The notes under the pieces: model-generated
What the model saw: the letters and a program-made list of their open reading frames with translations, nothing else
The model's database searches: none
Told to the model about the DNA's origin: nothing
Source: JBFHNV01 sp965365655
Lineage (GTDB): Bacteria > Pseudomonadota > Gammaproteobacteria > HK1
Reading direction: 5' to 3'
Length of the DNA stretch: 35,677 bases
Assembly (NCBI GenBank): GCA_965365655.1
Contig: CBDUCN010000010.1
Location: 1-35,677, forward strand
Shown here: positions 8,732-17,043 of the stretch, in pieces
Layout: each line of letters starts with the position of its first letter
Numbering within the stretch: position 1 is the stretch's first letter
Translations under genes and position numbers: made by a program

Positions 8732-10017
8732 GCTGGTACCGCTGGCTGCTCACCGGCCTGCTGCTGGTGTGCGTGGACGGCGCGTGGGTGTGGCTCGCGC
8801 TGGGAGTGCTGGGGTTCCTCGCCGGGCTCGGCCAGCCGCCGCTCTCGCTGGCGCTGGTGCAGGCGCTGCTGGTCGGCGGCGGCCTGACCCGTGCGCTGCA
8901 CGACATCGTGCCCGTCGGCTGGCCGGTCCGCGGCGTGGCGGGCCGCGCGGCCGGGGTCGCCGCGGTGTGGCTCGCGGTGGCCGCGGCGTCGTTGCCGCAG
9001 GCGCCGGGCGTGGGATGGCCGGTCGCGGCGCTCGCGGGGGAGCTGGATGCCGGCGGGCTCGCGCTGCTCGCGCTGGCGGCGCTGCCCGCGGCGGCGCTGT
9101 GGCGCCACGGCGCGCGCCGGCTTCGCGGCGAGATGAGCGCCGAACGCATCGGGCGCAGCTTCCGCGCCGGTCTCGCGGTGTTCGTCGTGGTGCTGCTGAT
9201 GGAGGCGGGCGGCGGCCTGGACCTCGGCACCGCCGTGGCCATCGCGCCGTTCTTCGTCACCGCGCTGGCCGGCATGGCGCTCGCCCGCGCGCCGAACGGC
9301 GGCGCCGGGCAGCGCCGCTGGCTCGCGCTGGTGGCCGGCTGCGTCGGCGTCGTGGTCGCGGGGGGCGTGGCCCTCGCGGTGGTCGGCATCGCGGCGCTGC
9401 GCGGCGGCGGCGGCGCGCTGCGCGACGTCTGGGTGCAGGCCGCGGCGGCGTTCACCGAGCAGGTCGACGCGATGCTCGCGGACTGGCTGGGCGAGCGCGC
9501 GCCCGGCGCGCTGTTCGCGAGCGAGGCGCACGCGAGCGCGCCGCCGGACGCGGTGCTGATGCTGGTGCTGCTGGTCGCGGCCGCGCTGGTGGCCTGGCTC
9601 GCGGGCAAGCTGCTGGACGCGCAGCCACAGGACCTGCCGGTGGTGCTGGTCGACCTGTCCGCGGAGGAGCGCGAATCGCTGCCGGGCGCGGACTCGCCGG
9701 CGCGCTCGCGCATCGTGGAGGCCGTCGCCGCGCGCTGGCGGCGGGCGCGTCCCGCGCACGCGCCGTCGCCGCCCGGCAGCGCCGTCGCGCAGCTTCACCG
9801 GCGCATGCTGGCGCTGGCGGGCCGCCGCGGCGTTCCGCTGAATCCGGCGCAGACACCGTTCGAGCGTGCTGCCGGCCTGCGCCGCGGGCTGCCGGAGATC
9901 CCGGTCGACGACCTGACGCGCCACTTCGTCGCCGAGCGTTACGGCGGGCGGGCGCCGCCGGCGCCGGCGCTGGGGCGTATCGCGCGCGCGCTGGACGGCG
10001 CGGAGGCGGCCGACTGA
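8728..10017 (+). CDS. Multi-pass membrane protein with DUF4129-like C-terminus, no transglutaminase core
   Basis: The product has 429 residues. The GTG start overlaps the DUF58 stop (GTGA), and no ATG in frame would keep the first membrane helix. There are roughly six or seven membrane helices: several in the first ~230 residues and one at about 271-292 (AVLMLVLLVAAALVAWLAG). The last ~110 residues are soluble and look like the DUF4129 region found at the end of TgpA-type transglutaminases (LHRRMLALAGRRGVPLNPAQ, then TPFERAAGL, then VDDLTRHFVAERYGG). TgpA proteins normally carry a periplasmic transglutaminase domain between the helices and DUF4129; here the loop between helices is short and no Cys-His-Asp core is visible. 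It therefore looks like a reduced TgpA-type partner of the MoxR-DUF58 pair. Confidence 0.85.
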   Translation: MSWYRWLLTGLLLVCVDGAWVWLALGVLGFLAGLGQPPLSLALVQALLVGGGLTRALHDIVPVGWPVRGVAGRAAGVAAVWLAVAAASLPQAPGVGWPVAALAGELDAGGLALLALAALPAAALWRHGARRLRGEMSAERIGRSFRAGLAVFVVVLLMEAGGGLDLGTAVAIAPFFVTALAGMALARAPNGGAGQRRWLALVAGCVGVVVAGGVALAVVGIAALRGGGGALRDVWVQAAAAFTEQVDAMLADWLGERAPGALFASEAHASAPPDAVLMLVLLVAAALVAWLAGKLLDAQPQDLPVVLVDLSAEERESLPGADSPARSRIVEAVAARWRRARPAHAPSPPGSAVAQLHRRMLALAGRRGVPLNPAQTPFERAAGLRRGLPEIPVDDLTRHFVAERYGGRAPPAPALGRIARALDGAEAAD

Positions 10018-10074
10018 GAGCTCCGCCGTGCTGGCTCGCCGCGTGAGCCTGCCGGCCGGTATGCTGGCCGCGCC

Positions 10075-11214
10075 ATGAGCACGGCCCCCGCCCGCGAGCG
10101 TTTCACCTTCCTGCACGCCGCCGATCTGCAGATCGGCAAGGCCTTCGGCCGCTTTCCGCCCGAGGTCGCGTCCGCGCTTCGCAGCGCACGCCTGGACACC
10201 CTGCAGCGCATCGCGTCGCTCGCCGCCGAGCGGCGGGTGGATGCGGTGCTGCTGGCCGGCGACGTGTTCGACGACATCGCGGTGGCGGACGCGACGCTGC
10301 GCCGCTTCCTCGTCGCGCTGGAGCCGTTCGACGGCACCTGGGTGCTGCTGCCCGGCAATCACGACCCGGCCATCGCGGAGTCGCCGTGGAGCCGGCTCGC
10401 GCGCCTGTCGCTGCCGCGCAACGTCCTGATCGCCGACGAGCCACGGCCGATCGTGCTCGCGGACCGCGCGGCGGTGCTGCCGGCGCCGCTGAAGCGGCGC
10501 CGGGACGCGGCCGATCTCACCGCGTGGTTCGACGCCGCGGACACCGCCGACGGCCTGCTGCGGATCGGGCTCGGCCACGGGGCGGTGCGCGAGCTGCTGC
10601 CCGAGGGCAGCGAGGCGGCGAACCCGGTCGCGCTCGATCGCGCCGAGCGCGCGCGCCTCGATTACCTCGCGCTGGGCGACTGGCACGGGCGGCTGCAGAT
10701 CGGCGAGCGGACGTGGTACTCGGGGACGCCGGAGCCGGATCGTTTCCGCGCGAACGAGCCGGGCTTCGTGCTGCACGTGACCCTGGACGGCCCCGGCGCG
10801 GCGCCCGACGTGGAGGCCGTCGCGGTCGCGCGCCACCGCTGGCTGCGGCAGGCGCTGGCGATCGCGCCGGGTGGCGCCGGCGACGTCCGCGGCGCGGTGG
10901 ACGTGCCGCACGACGCGCTGTCCGGCGCGGTGGTGCACCTGGATCTGAGCGGCACGGTGGACCTCGCGACCCGCGCGGCGGTGGACGAGGCGCTCGCGGA
11001 TCTCGGCGCGCGGGTGATGCACCTGGAGGTGGACGACGCCGGGCTCACCGTCGAGCCGACCGCGGACGATCTGGATGCTATCGAGACCTCGGGCTTCGTG
11101 CGCGTCGCGATGGACGCGCTGCGCGCGGAGCACGACGGCCCGCAGGCCGCGACGGCGCGGCGTGCGCTGGCACTGCTGCACGGCCTGCACCACGGCCTGC
11201 CGCGCGGCGGCTGA
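10075..11214 (+). CDS. Mre11/SbcD-like DNA repair exonuclease (metallophosphoesterase)
   Basis: The product has 379 residues. Phosphoesterase motifs appear in order: FLHAADLQIGK at residues 12-22, GDVFDD at 62-67, GNHD at 94-97, GLGHG near 163, and LGDWHG near 200. Motif I is D-x-Q instead of the usual D-x-H, and the last motif is GDWHG rather than GHxH; from memory this is a recurring variant subfamily, but it changes a metal ligand of the Mre11 class. The C-terminal part (about 240-379) would be the capping and partner-binding region. The gene is followed three bases later by an SbcC-like ATPase, so the two almost certainly form a complex acting on DNA ends. It lies 57 bases after the MoxR-DUF58-DUF4129 genes on the same strand. 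Confidence 0.9.
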   Translation: MSTAPARERFTFLHAADLQIGKAFGRFPPEVASALRSARLDTLQRIASLAAERRVDAVLLAGDVFDDIAVADATLRRFLVALEPFDGTWVLLPGNHDPAIAESPWSRLARLSLPRNVLIADEPRPIVLADRAAVLPAPLKRRRDAADLTAWFDAADTADGLLRIGLGHGAVRELLPEGSEAANPVALDRAERARLDYLALGDWHGRLQIGERTWYSGTPEPDRFRANEPGFVLHVTLDGPGAAPDVEAVAVARHRWLRQALAIAPGGAGDVRGAVDVPHDALSGAVVHLDLSGTVDLATRAAVDEALADLGARVMHLEVDDAGLTVEPTADDLDAIETSGFVRVAMDALRAEHDGPQAATARRALALLHGLHHGLPRGG

Positions 11215-11216
11215 CG

Positions 11217-13892
11217 ATGCTCCTGCGCCGCATCGAGGTTCGCAACTTCCGCAGGCTCGAGGGCCCGGTCGTGATCGAGGGCCTGGGCGACGGGATCACC
11301 GTGATCGCCGGTGACAACGAGGAAGGCAAGAGCACGCTGCTGGACGCGATCCGCGTCGGGCTGTTCGAGCGCCACAGCCTCGGCGGCAAGGCGATGGAGG
11401 CGATGCAGCCCTTCGGCTCGTCGGTGCGCCCCGAGATCCGGCTGGACTTCGAGCTGGACGGCGGCAGCTACCGCATCACCAAGGGATTCGCGCAGCGCCC
11501 GTCGGCGCTGCTGGAGACCCCGGACGGCCGCTTCGAGGGGCCGGCTGCCGAGGAGCGCCTCGCCGAGCTGCTGGCCTTCCGGCTGTCGGCGCGAGGCGAG
11601 TCGAAGCCGGACGACCGCGGCGTGCTGGGTCTGTTCTGGCTCGAGCAGGGGCGCGCGCCGTCCGGCCTCGAGTTCGGCGAGACCGGGCGCGCGACGCTGC
11701 GCGGCTCGCTCGAGGACGAGGTGGGCGACGTCCTGGGCGGCAGCCACGGGCGCGCGCTGCTCGACGCGGCGCGACGTCACCGCGACGCGCTGCTGACCGC
11801 GACCGGTCGTCCGCGCGCGGGCGGAGCGCTGGCCGACGCGATCGAGCGCGCCGAGGCTGGCGCGGCGCGGGTCGCGGAGCTCGAGCGCGAGCGCGCCGCG
11901 TACGACGACGAGATCGACGAGCTGGCCCGGGTGCGGCGCGAGCTGGCGCGCATCGACGGCGATCGTGTCGCCGAGAAGGCGCGCGCGGCGATCGCGCAGG
12001 CGAAGCACGACGCCGCCGCGATCGAGCAGCTGCGCCAGGAGCTCGCCGCCGCGGGCAGCGCGCTGGCCGCGGCCGCGGCCGACGCGCAGACGGCGACGGA
12101 GCGTCAGGAGCGCCGGCGCGAGCTGATCGACACCCTGGCCGGACTGGAACGGGCCGCCGACGCCGCGGCACGGACGCCGGCGCTGCTCGAACGCGACGCG
12201 CAGCCGCTCGAGGAGCGCCTGGAGCACGCGCGCCGTGCGCTCGCCGCGGCCAGCGCATCGCGAAGCACCGCGGAAGCCCGCGTGCGCCAGGCCCAGGCGG
12301 CGGAGCGCGTCGCGGCGCTCGCGCGGGAGATCGACGGGCTCACGACGCGCATCGCGCGGGTGGACGCGCTGTCGGGACGGCTGGCCGCCGCGCGCGAGCG
12401 CGTCGACGCGATCCGCGTCGATCGCGACCGGTACGAGGAGCTGCAACGCCTGGAGTCCGCGGTGGGGCGGCACCGTGCGGCGCTCGACGCCGTGGCCACG
12501 CGCCTTCGCTTCGTGCCCGGCGACGGCCAGTCGGTGCGCCGCGACGGCGCCGCCGTGCCGGCCGGCGAGCCGGTGCACGTCACGGGGCCGACGCGATTCG
12601 AGCTGCAGGGCTTCGGCGGCGTCGACGTGGAGCCGGGCGCCGCGGACCTGCCGGAGCGCCGCGCGCGGCACGAGCAGGCCGTGGACGCGTTCGGCACGCT
12701 GCTCGGCGCGGTCGGCGCGGCGGATCTCGCCGACGCGCGGCGTCTGCTCGACGAGCGCGCCGAGGCCGAGGCCGAGGCCCGCGAGACGGGCCGCGAGATC
12801 GGCGTCCTGGCGCCGGAGGGCGTGGACGCGCTGCGCGCGGCCCACGCGGACGCGGTGTCACGGCGCGAGCGGTTGCAGCAACCCGGCGACGGGCAGGTTC
12901 CCGGCGACCTCTCGGACCCGGAAACCGAGAGCGAGGCCCTTGCCGCCGCGCGCGCCGCCGAGGACGCCGCGCGCGCGGCGCTGGAGGCGGCACGGCGCGA
13001 CCACCAGGCGAACGCCCAGGATCTCGCCATCGCGCGGCAGGCGGCGCACGCCGCCGCCGAGCAGCTGGCGGTCGCGCGGGCCAACCTCGACGCGGCGCGT
13101 GAGCGGCGCACGGACGCCGCGCTAGCCGCGGCGCTGGCCGAGGCGACGCATGCGGTGGAACGCGCGAGGGCGCGCGAGCGCGACGCGAGCGCCCGCCTCG
13201 GCGCCGCCAATCCGGAGGAGGCCGCGCTCCGGCAGCGAAACGCGGAGGCGGCGCTGGCGTCGGTGCACGACGAGCGACAGCGGCTGCACGACGCGATGAT
13301 CGGGCTGGAGAGCCAGCTGCAGGTGCTCGGCAGGACGGGCCTCGGCGAGCAGCTGGACGAGGCCCGCGGGGAGCACGAGCGCGCCGCCGCCCGGCGCGAG
13401 CGCGTGCAGGCCGACGCCGATGCGTGGGACCTCCTGGTGACGCGCCTGGGCGATGCCGAGCGCGACGCGAAGGAAGCCTTCCTCGAGCCGGTGCTGCGCC
13501 GGGTGGAGCCGTTCCTGCGCCTGATCCTGCCGGACGCCCGCGTCACGCTGGACGAGGAGACGCTGGAGATCACCGGCGTGGAGCGCGCGGGCCGTGCCGA
13601 GCCCTACCGGCACCTGAGCCTGGGCACGCGCGAGCAGCTCTCGATCCTCGTGCGCCTGGCCTTCGCGGTGTACCTGCGTGAACGCGGTTATCCGGCCACG
13701 GTGATCCTCGACGACGCCCTGGTGTACGCGGACGAGGACCGCTTCGACCGCATGCGCCTCGCGCTGGCGAAGGCCTCCGAGACGGTGCAGATCCTGATCC
13801 TGACGTGCCGGCCCGGCGACTGGCGACAGCTCGGTGCGCCGATCCTGCGGCTGGCCGACGCGCGGCACGCGGCATCGGCCGCCGGGGGCTGA
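11217..13892 (+). CDS. SbcC/RecF/YhaN-like coiled-coil AAA ATPase
   Basis: The product has 891 residues. An ABC/SMC-type head is split between the two ends: N-terminal Walker A GDNEEGKST at residues 32-40, and C-terminal signature HLSLGTREQLSI with Walker B ATVILDDAL near 825. Between them lie long Ala/Arg/Glu-rich coiled coils (about 200-410 and 540-745) interrupted by a small globular insert around 430-490 (FVPGDGQSVRRDG to GGVDVEPG). No CxxC zinc hook is present; the only cysteine I see is near the C-terminus (LTCRPGDW). It therefore resembles YhaN-type partners more than classical Rad50/SbcC. The ATG at 11217 follows the nuclease stop by two bases. Predicted role: ATP-driven control of the adjacent Mre11-like nuclease in DNA-end processing. 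Confidence 0.9.
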   Translation: MLLRRIEVRNFRRLEGPVVIEGLGDGITVIAGDNEEGKSTLLDAIRVGLFERHSLGGKAMEAMQPFGSSVRPEIRLDFELDGGSYRITKGFAQRPSALLETPDGRFEGPAAEERLAELLAFRLSARGESKPDDRGVLGLFWLEQGRAPSGLEFGETGRATLRGSLEDEVGDVLGGSHGRALLDAARRHRDALLTATGRPRAGGALADAIERAEAGAARVAELERERAAYDDEIDELARVRRELARIDGDRVAEKARAAIAQAKHDAAAIEQLRQELAAAGSALAAAAADAQTATERQERRRELIDTLAGLERAADAAARTPALLERDAQPLEERLEHARRALAAASASRSTAEARVRQAQAAERVAALAREIDGLTTRIARVDALSGRLAAARERVDAIRVDRDRYEELQRLESAVGRHRAALDAVATRLRFVPGDGQSVRRDGAAVPAGEPVHVTGPTRFELQGFGGVDVEPGAADLPERRARHEQAVDAFGTLLGAVGAADLADARRLLDERAEAEAEARETGREIGVLAPEGVDALRAAHADAVSRRERLQQPGDGQVPGDLSDPETESEALAAARAAEDAARAALEAARRDHQANAQDLAIARQAAHAAAEQLAVARANLDAARERRTDAALAAALAEATHAVERARARERDASARLGAANPEEAALRQRNAEAALASVHDERQRLHDAMIGLESQLQVLGRTGLGEQLDEARGEHERAAARRERVQADADAWDLLVTRLGDAERDAKEAFLEPVLRRVEPFLRLILPDARVTLDEETLEITGVERAGRAEPYRHLSLGTREQLSILVRLAFAVYLRERGYPATVILDDALVYADEDRFDRMRLALAKASETVQILILTCRPGDWRQLGAPILRLADARHAASAAGG

Positions 13893-13924
13893 AGGCCGGG
13901 CCGGAGCGCGCGTCCACGCCTGCG

Positions 13925-13940
13925 ATGCCGCGCGCGGCAT
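13925..13940. terminator. Palindromic hairpin between convergent genes
   Basis: ATGCCGCGCGCGGCAT is a perfect 16-base palindrome in the 103 bases between the convergent SbcC-like and glycosyltransferase genes. As RNA it forms a six-pair stem with a four-base loop on either strand. There is no T-tract, so a terminator role rests on position only. Confidence 0.25.
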
Positions 13941-13995
13941 GCGTCGCGGGCGCAGCCCGTGCGCAGCGGCCGGCCGGCCTCGGCGCGGCGCCCGG

Positions 13996-14904
13996 TCAGC
14001 GCTCGCGAAGCCCGCGCAGCATGCCCGCGTTGACGATGCCGACGCGCAGGTTGTCGCCGCGCCCGCGCAGGGCCTGGGCGGCGGCGCGCAGCAGCGTCAC
14101 GGCCTCGCGCACGCGCGCGGCCCGCGGCGCCGCGCGCTCGCCGAGGCGCGCGTGGGTGCGCCCCTTGACGATGCCGTGGCGGTACAGCGCCGCCAGGGTC
14201 AGGCGCTCGGGATCCGCCGGGTGGTGCAGCACGGCGCTCGCGAGGTAGCGCCCGGCAAAGCCCGCCGATCGCGCGCGGCGCAGGTAGTCCGTGTCCTCGC
14301 CGCGCGTGCCGGTGCCGAGGCCGAGGTCGGTGCGGAAGCCGCCGATCGCGTCCGCGACGCGGCGCGAGACGGCCATGTTGACGCCGAACGGGAGGGGGTC
14401 CGCGTCCACGTACGGGCGGTCGGCGTCGCCGAGATCGTAGTGACACAGCAGGCCGGCGACGAAGTCGGTGTCCGGGCGCCGCAGCCAGCCGGGGGCCGCG
14501 CCGTGCCAGCGCGCGAGGGTGCGTCCGCCGAACCAGTCCGCCGCGGCGCCGCCCGCGCCGGGGTGGCCGTACGCATCCACCGCGGCCAGCAGCGCCGACA
14601 CCCAGTCCTGCTCGACGATCGCGTCGTCGTCGGTGAACGCGATCCACGCGCCGCGCGACGCCGCCAGCGCCGCGTTGCGGGCTCGCGAGAGGCCCTCGCG
14701 GGGCTCGCTGACCAGGCGCAGCGGCCACCCGCCCGCTGCGTCCGCGACGACCGCGCGCGTGCCGTCGGTGGAGCCGTTGTCCACCACCAGCACCTCGAAG
14801 CGCGTCGGGTCGGCGCGGGTGTGCCGCCCGAGGGCGTCGAGCAGCTCGCGCAGTCGGGGCGCCCGGTCGCGGGTGCAGACGGCGACCGTGAGCGCCGGCG
14901 TCAC
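13996..14904 (-). CDS. Glycosyltransferase family 2 protein
   Basis: The product has 302 residues. It opens with the GT-A fold start of family 2 (LTVAVCTRDRAPRLRELLDAL), then LVVDNGSTDGT for nucleotide-sugar binding, then IAFTDDDAIV, which contains the metal-binding D-x-D. Downstream, GGFRTDLGLG and GEDTDYLRRA match the acceptor-side and catalytic-base region of family 2 enzymes. No membrane anchor is obvious. Product and acceptor are unknown; cell-surface polysaccharide or glycoprotein decoration is the general expectation. The start is a GTG at 14904 whose last bases overlap the nitroreductase stop, so the pair is translationally coupled. An in-frame upstream extension to 15162 is rejected because it lies wholly inside the nitroreductase gene and does not look like protein. 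Confidence 0.9.
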   Translation of the reverse strand: MTPALTVAVCTRDRAPRLRELLDALGRHTRADPTRFEVLVVDNGSTDGTRAVVADAAGGWPLRLVSEPREGLSRARNAALAASRGAWIAFTDDDAIVEQDWVSALLAAVDAYGHPGAGGAAADWFGGRTLARWHGAAPGWLRRPDTDFVAGLLCHYDLGDADRPYVDADPLPFGVNMAVSRRVADAIGGFRTDLGLGTGTRGEDTDYLRRARSAGFAGRYLASAVLHHPADPERLTLAALYRHGIVKGRTHARLGERAAPRAARVREAVTLLRAAAQALRGRGDNLRVGIVNAGMLRGLRER

Positions 14905-15671
14905 GCGAAGTCGAAGCCCATGCGCGCGAGCGCCGCGCGCAGCCCGTCGCGGGGACGCACGCTGAACTTCGCGTCCACCTCGTGGCTCCAGGAGTCGTCG
15001 TCGGTCTCGCGGCCGCTCGCGCGGTAGTGCGCCGCGAGCTCGCGGTCGTAGCGCGCGATCGCGTCGTCGCGCCCGTCGGCGCGGTAACGCTCGCGGTGCA
15101 CCACCGCGTGGAAGTCCATGCGCGGCTTCTGCGGCGGCACCGCGTCGGCGTAGCCGAGGCACATGCCGAACACGCAGTACACCCGGGGCGGCAGGCCCAG
15201 CAGCGTCGCGACGGTCTCCGGGTCGTTGCGCACCGCGCCGATCATCACGCCCTTCAGCCCCAGCGAGTCGGCCGCGAGGTAGGCGCTCATGCCGACCAGC
15301 GCAGCGTCGATGCTGGACACCAGCCCCATCTCCAGGTTGTTGTTGTCGAGGTCGTGACCGTTGCGCGCGAGCGCCCGCTCGATGCGGGTCAGGTCGGCGC
15401 AGAACGCGAGGAACACCGGGCAGTCCACGATGTGCTGCTGGTTGCCCGCGGGCACGGACAGCGCGCGCTTGACCTGCGGATCGCGCACCACGATCACCGT
15501 GCAGGCCTGGATGTTGGACGAGGTGGGTGCGCGCAGCGCGGCGCGCAGCAGCGCGTCCACCACGGAGTCGGGCACCGGCTCGTCGCGGTAGCGGCGCACG
15601 CTCACGCGCCGGTGCAGCACCTCCAGGGTGTCGCTGGTGTGGGGACGGGGGGCGGTCACGGCGTCGTTCAT
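14901..15671 (-). CDS. Nitroreductase-family FMN oxidoreductase (NfsA-like)
   Basis: The product has 256 residues. Near the N-terminus RRVSVRRYRDEPVP followed by RAPTSSNIQACTVIVVRD are the classic FMN-phosphate-binding segments of the nitroreductase fold. GLVSSIDAALVGMSAYLAADSLGL and GLPPRVYCVFGMCLGY are the central helix and the strand that follow. The C-terminal extension with HRERYR is seen in the NfsA/FRP group, which uses NADPH and reduces nitroaromatics, quinones or flavins. The physiological substrate is not deducible. The ATG at 15671 has a GAGG site at proper spacing. The gene is coupled to the downstream glycosyltransferase by a four-base overlap. Confidence 0.92.
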   Translation of the reverse strand: MNDAVTAPRPHTSDTLEVLHRRVSVRRYRDEPVPDSVVDALLRAALRAPTSSNIQACTVIVVRDPQVKRALSVPAGNQQHIVDCPVFLAFCADLTRIERALARNGHDLDNNNLEMGLVSSIDAALVGMSAYLAADSLGLKGVMIGAVRNDPETVATLLGLPPRVYCVFGMCLGYADAVPPQKPRMDFHAVVHRERYRADGRDDAIARYDRELAAHYRASGRETDDDSWSHEVDAKFSVRPRDGLRAALARMGFDFA

Positions 15672-15703
15672 GGAACCTCGCGGGTCGATGGCATGGAAAC
15701 GGT

Positions 15704-16741
15704 TCAGGGGCCGGCGGGACGCAGCCAGGCGTAGCGATCGCCGCTGCGCACGGTCAGCTCGCGCAGGTCGCCGCCGGGGGTGAGCAGCGTGAGCCGCACC
15801 GCGGCGCCGGCATCGCCGCTCGCCCACACTGCGCGGTAGAACCCGGCGAGCGAGCGCACGGGAGTGCCTCCGACCGCGGTGACGATGGCGCCGGCCATCA
15901 CGCCGGCCTCGTCGGCCGGCCCTTCCGGCGACACCCGGCGAACGACGATGCGCCCGTCCACGGCCTCGCTGTGCAGGCCCAGCCACGGCCGGTGCGGGCC
16001 GGGACCGCGGCCCGTCGTGAGCAGCTCGCCCAGGATCGGCTTCAGCGCGTCGACCGGTATGAACATGTTGCCGACGACGGGCTCGTCGCCGCGGCGCGCG
16101 TCGTTGACGATCAGCGATCCGATGCCGAGCAGCGCGCCGTCGGTGCCGATCAGCGCGGCGCCTCCGAACAGCGGGTGGGGCGGCGCGGTGAACAGCGCGC
16201 CCGGCAGCAGGTACTCCCAGTAGCCGGCGAACTCGCGCCGGTCCACCAGCAGCGCCGGCCGCGCGCCGGCGGCGCCGCCGTAGCTGGCAACGATCATCGG
16301 CGAGCCGACCGTCGGCGCGGCAGAGTCGCCGAGCGGGATCGGGGTCACGTCCAGCGGCTCGCGGGCACGCGCGAGGCCGAGGCCGGTGGCGTGGTCGTAG
16401 GCGACGAAGTCGGCGGCGACCTCCGGCACCTGACCTGGCTGCGGGGCGACGAAGATGCGCGACGACTCCATCACCAGGTAGCCCACCGTGAGCACCAGGC
16501 CGTTGGCGTCGATCACCACGCCCGAGCCGGTGCGCCGCGTGCCGAGCCCGGGCGCGGTGCGCGCGTCCTCGGGCACCTCGGCGCGCAGGCCCACGACCGC
16601 CGACAGGATGCGGTCCATCTCGGCGCCGCGCGCCGGCACGGCGATTGCCAGCGCGGCCACCGCGGCCAGCGCGGCAGCCGCGAGGGTCGGCCGCGCGGCG
16701 CGGCGCCGCGGTGCGGGGGGGAGCCACGGGCGGGAGCGCAT
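15704..16741 (-). CDS. Secreted HtrA-like protein with PDZ domain, catalytic triad lost
   Basis: The product has 345 residues. An N-terminal signal peptide (Arg-rich, then AAALAAVAALAIAVPARGA, cleavage around residue 41) sends it to the periplasm. A trypsin-like S1C domain follows, recognisable from GSGVVIDANGLVLT, YDHATGLGLAR, LGDSAAPTVGSP and FGGAALIGTDGALLGIGS, then a PDZ domain (about 255-330, with RRVSPEGPADEAGVMAGAIV). In active HtrA proteins these segments carry the triad as LTNAHVV, DxxTDLA and GNSGGPL. Here they read LTVGYLV, DHATGLG and LFGGAAL, so His, Asp and Ser are all replaced. It is probably a pseudoprotease that binds peptides or scaffolds others. The ATG at 16741 gives a proper signal peptide and has GAGGAGA upstream. 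It is upstream of the nitroreductase gene on the same strand. Confidence 0.88.
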   Translation of the reverse strand: MRSRPWLPPAPRRRAARPTLAAAALAAVAALAIAVPARGAEMDRILSAVVGLRAEVPEDARTAPGLGTRRTGSGVVIDANGLVLTVGYLVMESSRIFVAPQPGQVPEVAADFVAYDHATGLGLARAREPLDVTPIPLGDSAAPTVGSPMIVASYGGAAGARPALLVDRREFAGYWEYLLPGALFTAPPHPLFGGAALIGTDGALLGIGSLIVNDARRGDEPVVGNMFIPVDALKPILGELLTTGRGPGPHRPWLGLHSEAVDGRIVVRRVSPEGPADEAGVMAGAIVTAVGGTPVRSLAGFYRAVWASGDAGAAVRLTLLTPGGDLRELTVRSGDRYAWLRPAGP

Positions 16742-17043
16742 GGAAGCGGGTTCTCCTCGGTGGACGCGCCCGGCGCCGGCGCCGGCTGAGCATACCTGCC
16801 GCGCCGTCGCGCGCGGTGCCGCTAGAGTGTTTGGCGACACATAAAATTCCCGCAAGGTTGGAAAACGCTTCAAGAACCGCTATACAACCTGCGGGCCGGT
16901 AAAGAATTCGGCCCGGACGGCGGCGCGGGGAAATCCCGGCCCGGCTTCGGGATTCGCGAGGTCGCGTCCGGGTGCGGGCGCCGATCCGGCACACCGGCGC
17001 GCCGCGCGCGCGACCCACGTCGAACCGCTTCCGGGGGATCTTC
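16742..17043. other. 302-base divergent intergenic region with an AT-rich island
   Basis: This is the only stretch near 300 bases without a gene. It separates the minus-strand HtrA-like gene from the plus-strand ParA gene. Bases about 16830-16910 are clearly richer in A and T than anything around them and hold the best sigma-70-like promoter pair in the window (listed separately). The rest is GC-rich with no convincing reading frame or RNA gene. Confidence 0.7.
16858..16886 (+). promoter_or_regulatory. Candidate sigma-70 promoter for the ParA gene
   Basis: TTGGAA (16858-16863) and TATACA (16881-16886) are separated by exactly 17 bases inside the AT-rich island, each matching four of six consensus positions. 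The start would fall near 16893, giving a leader of about 150 bases before the ParA ATG. Confidence 0.45.

Noticed and set aside
10060..10065. TATGCT as a separate promoter for the nuclease-ATPase pair
   Set aside because: Only four of six matches and a GC-only sequence where a -35 should be.
7942..11193. Over 1000-codon minus-strand frame opposite the DUF58, DUF4129 and nuclease genes
   Set aside because: It crosses three gene junctions without respecting them and has an Arg/Gln/His-rich composition; a GC-bias artefact.
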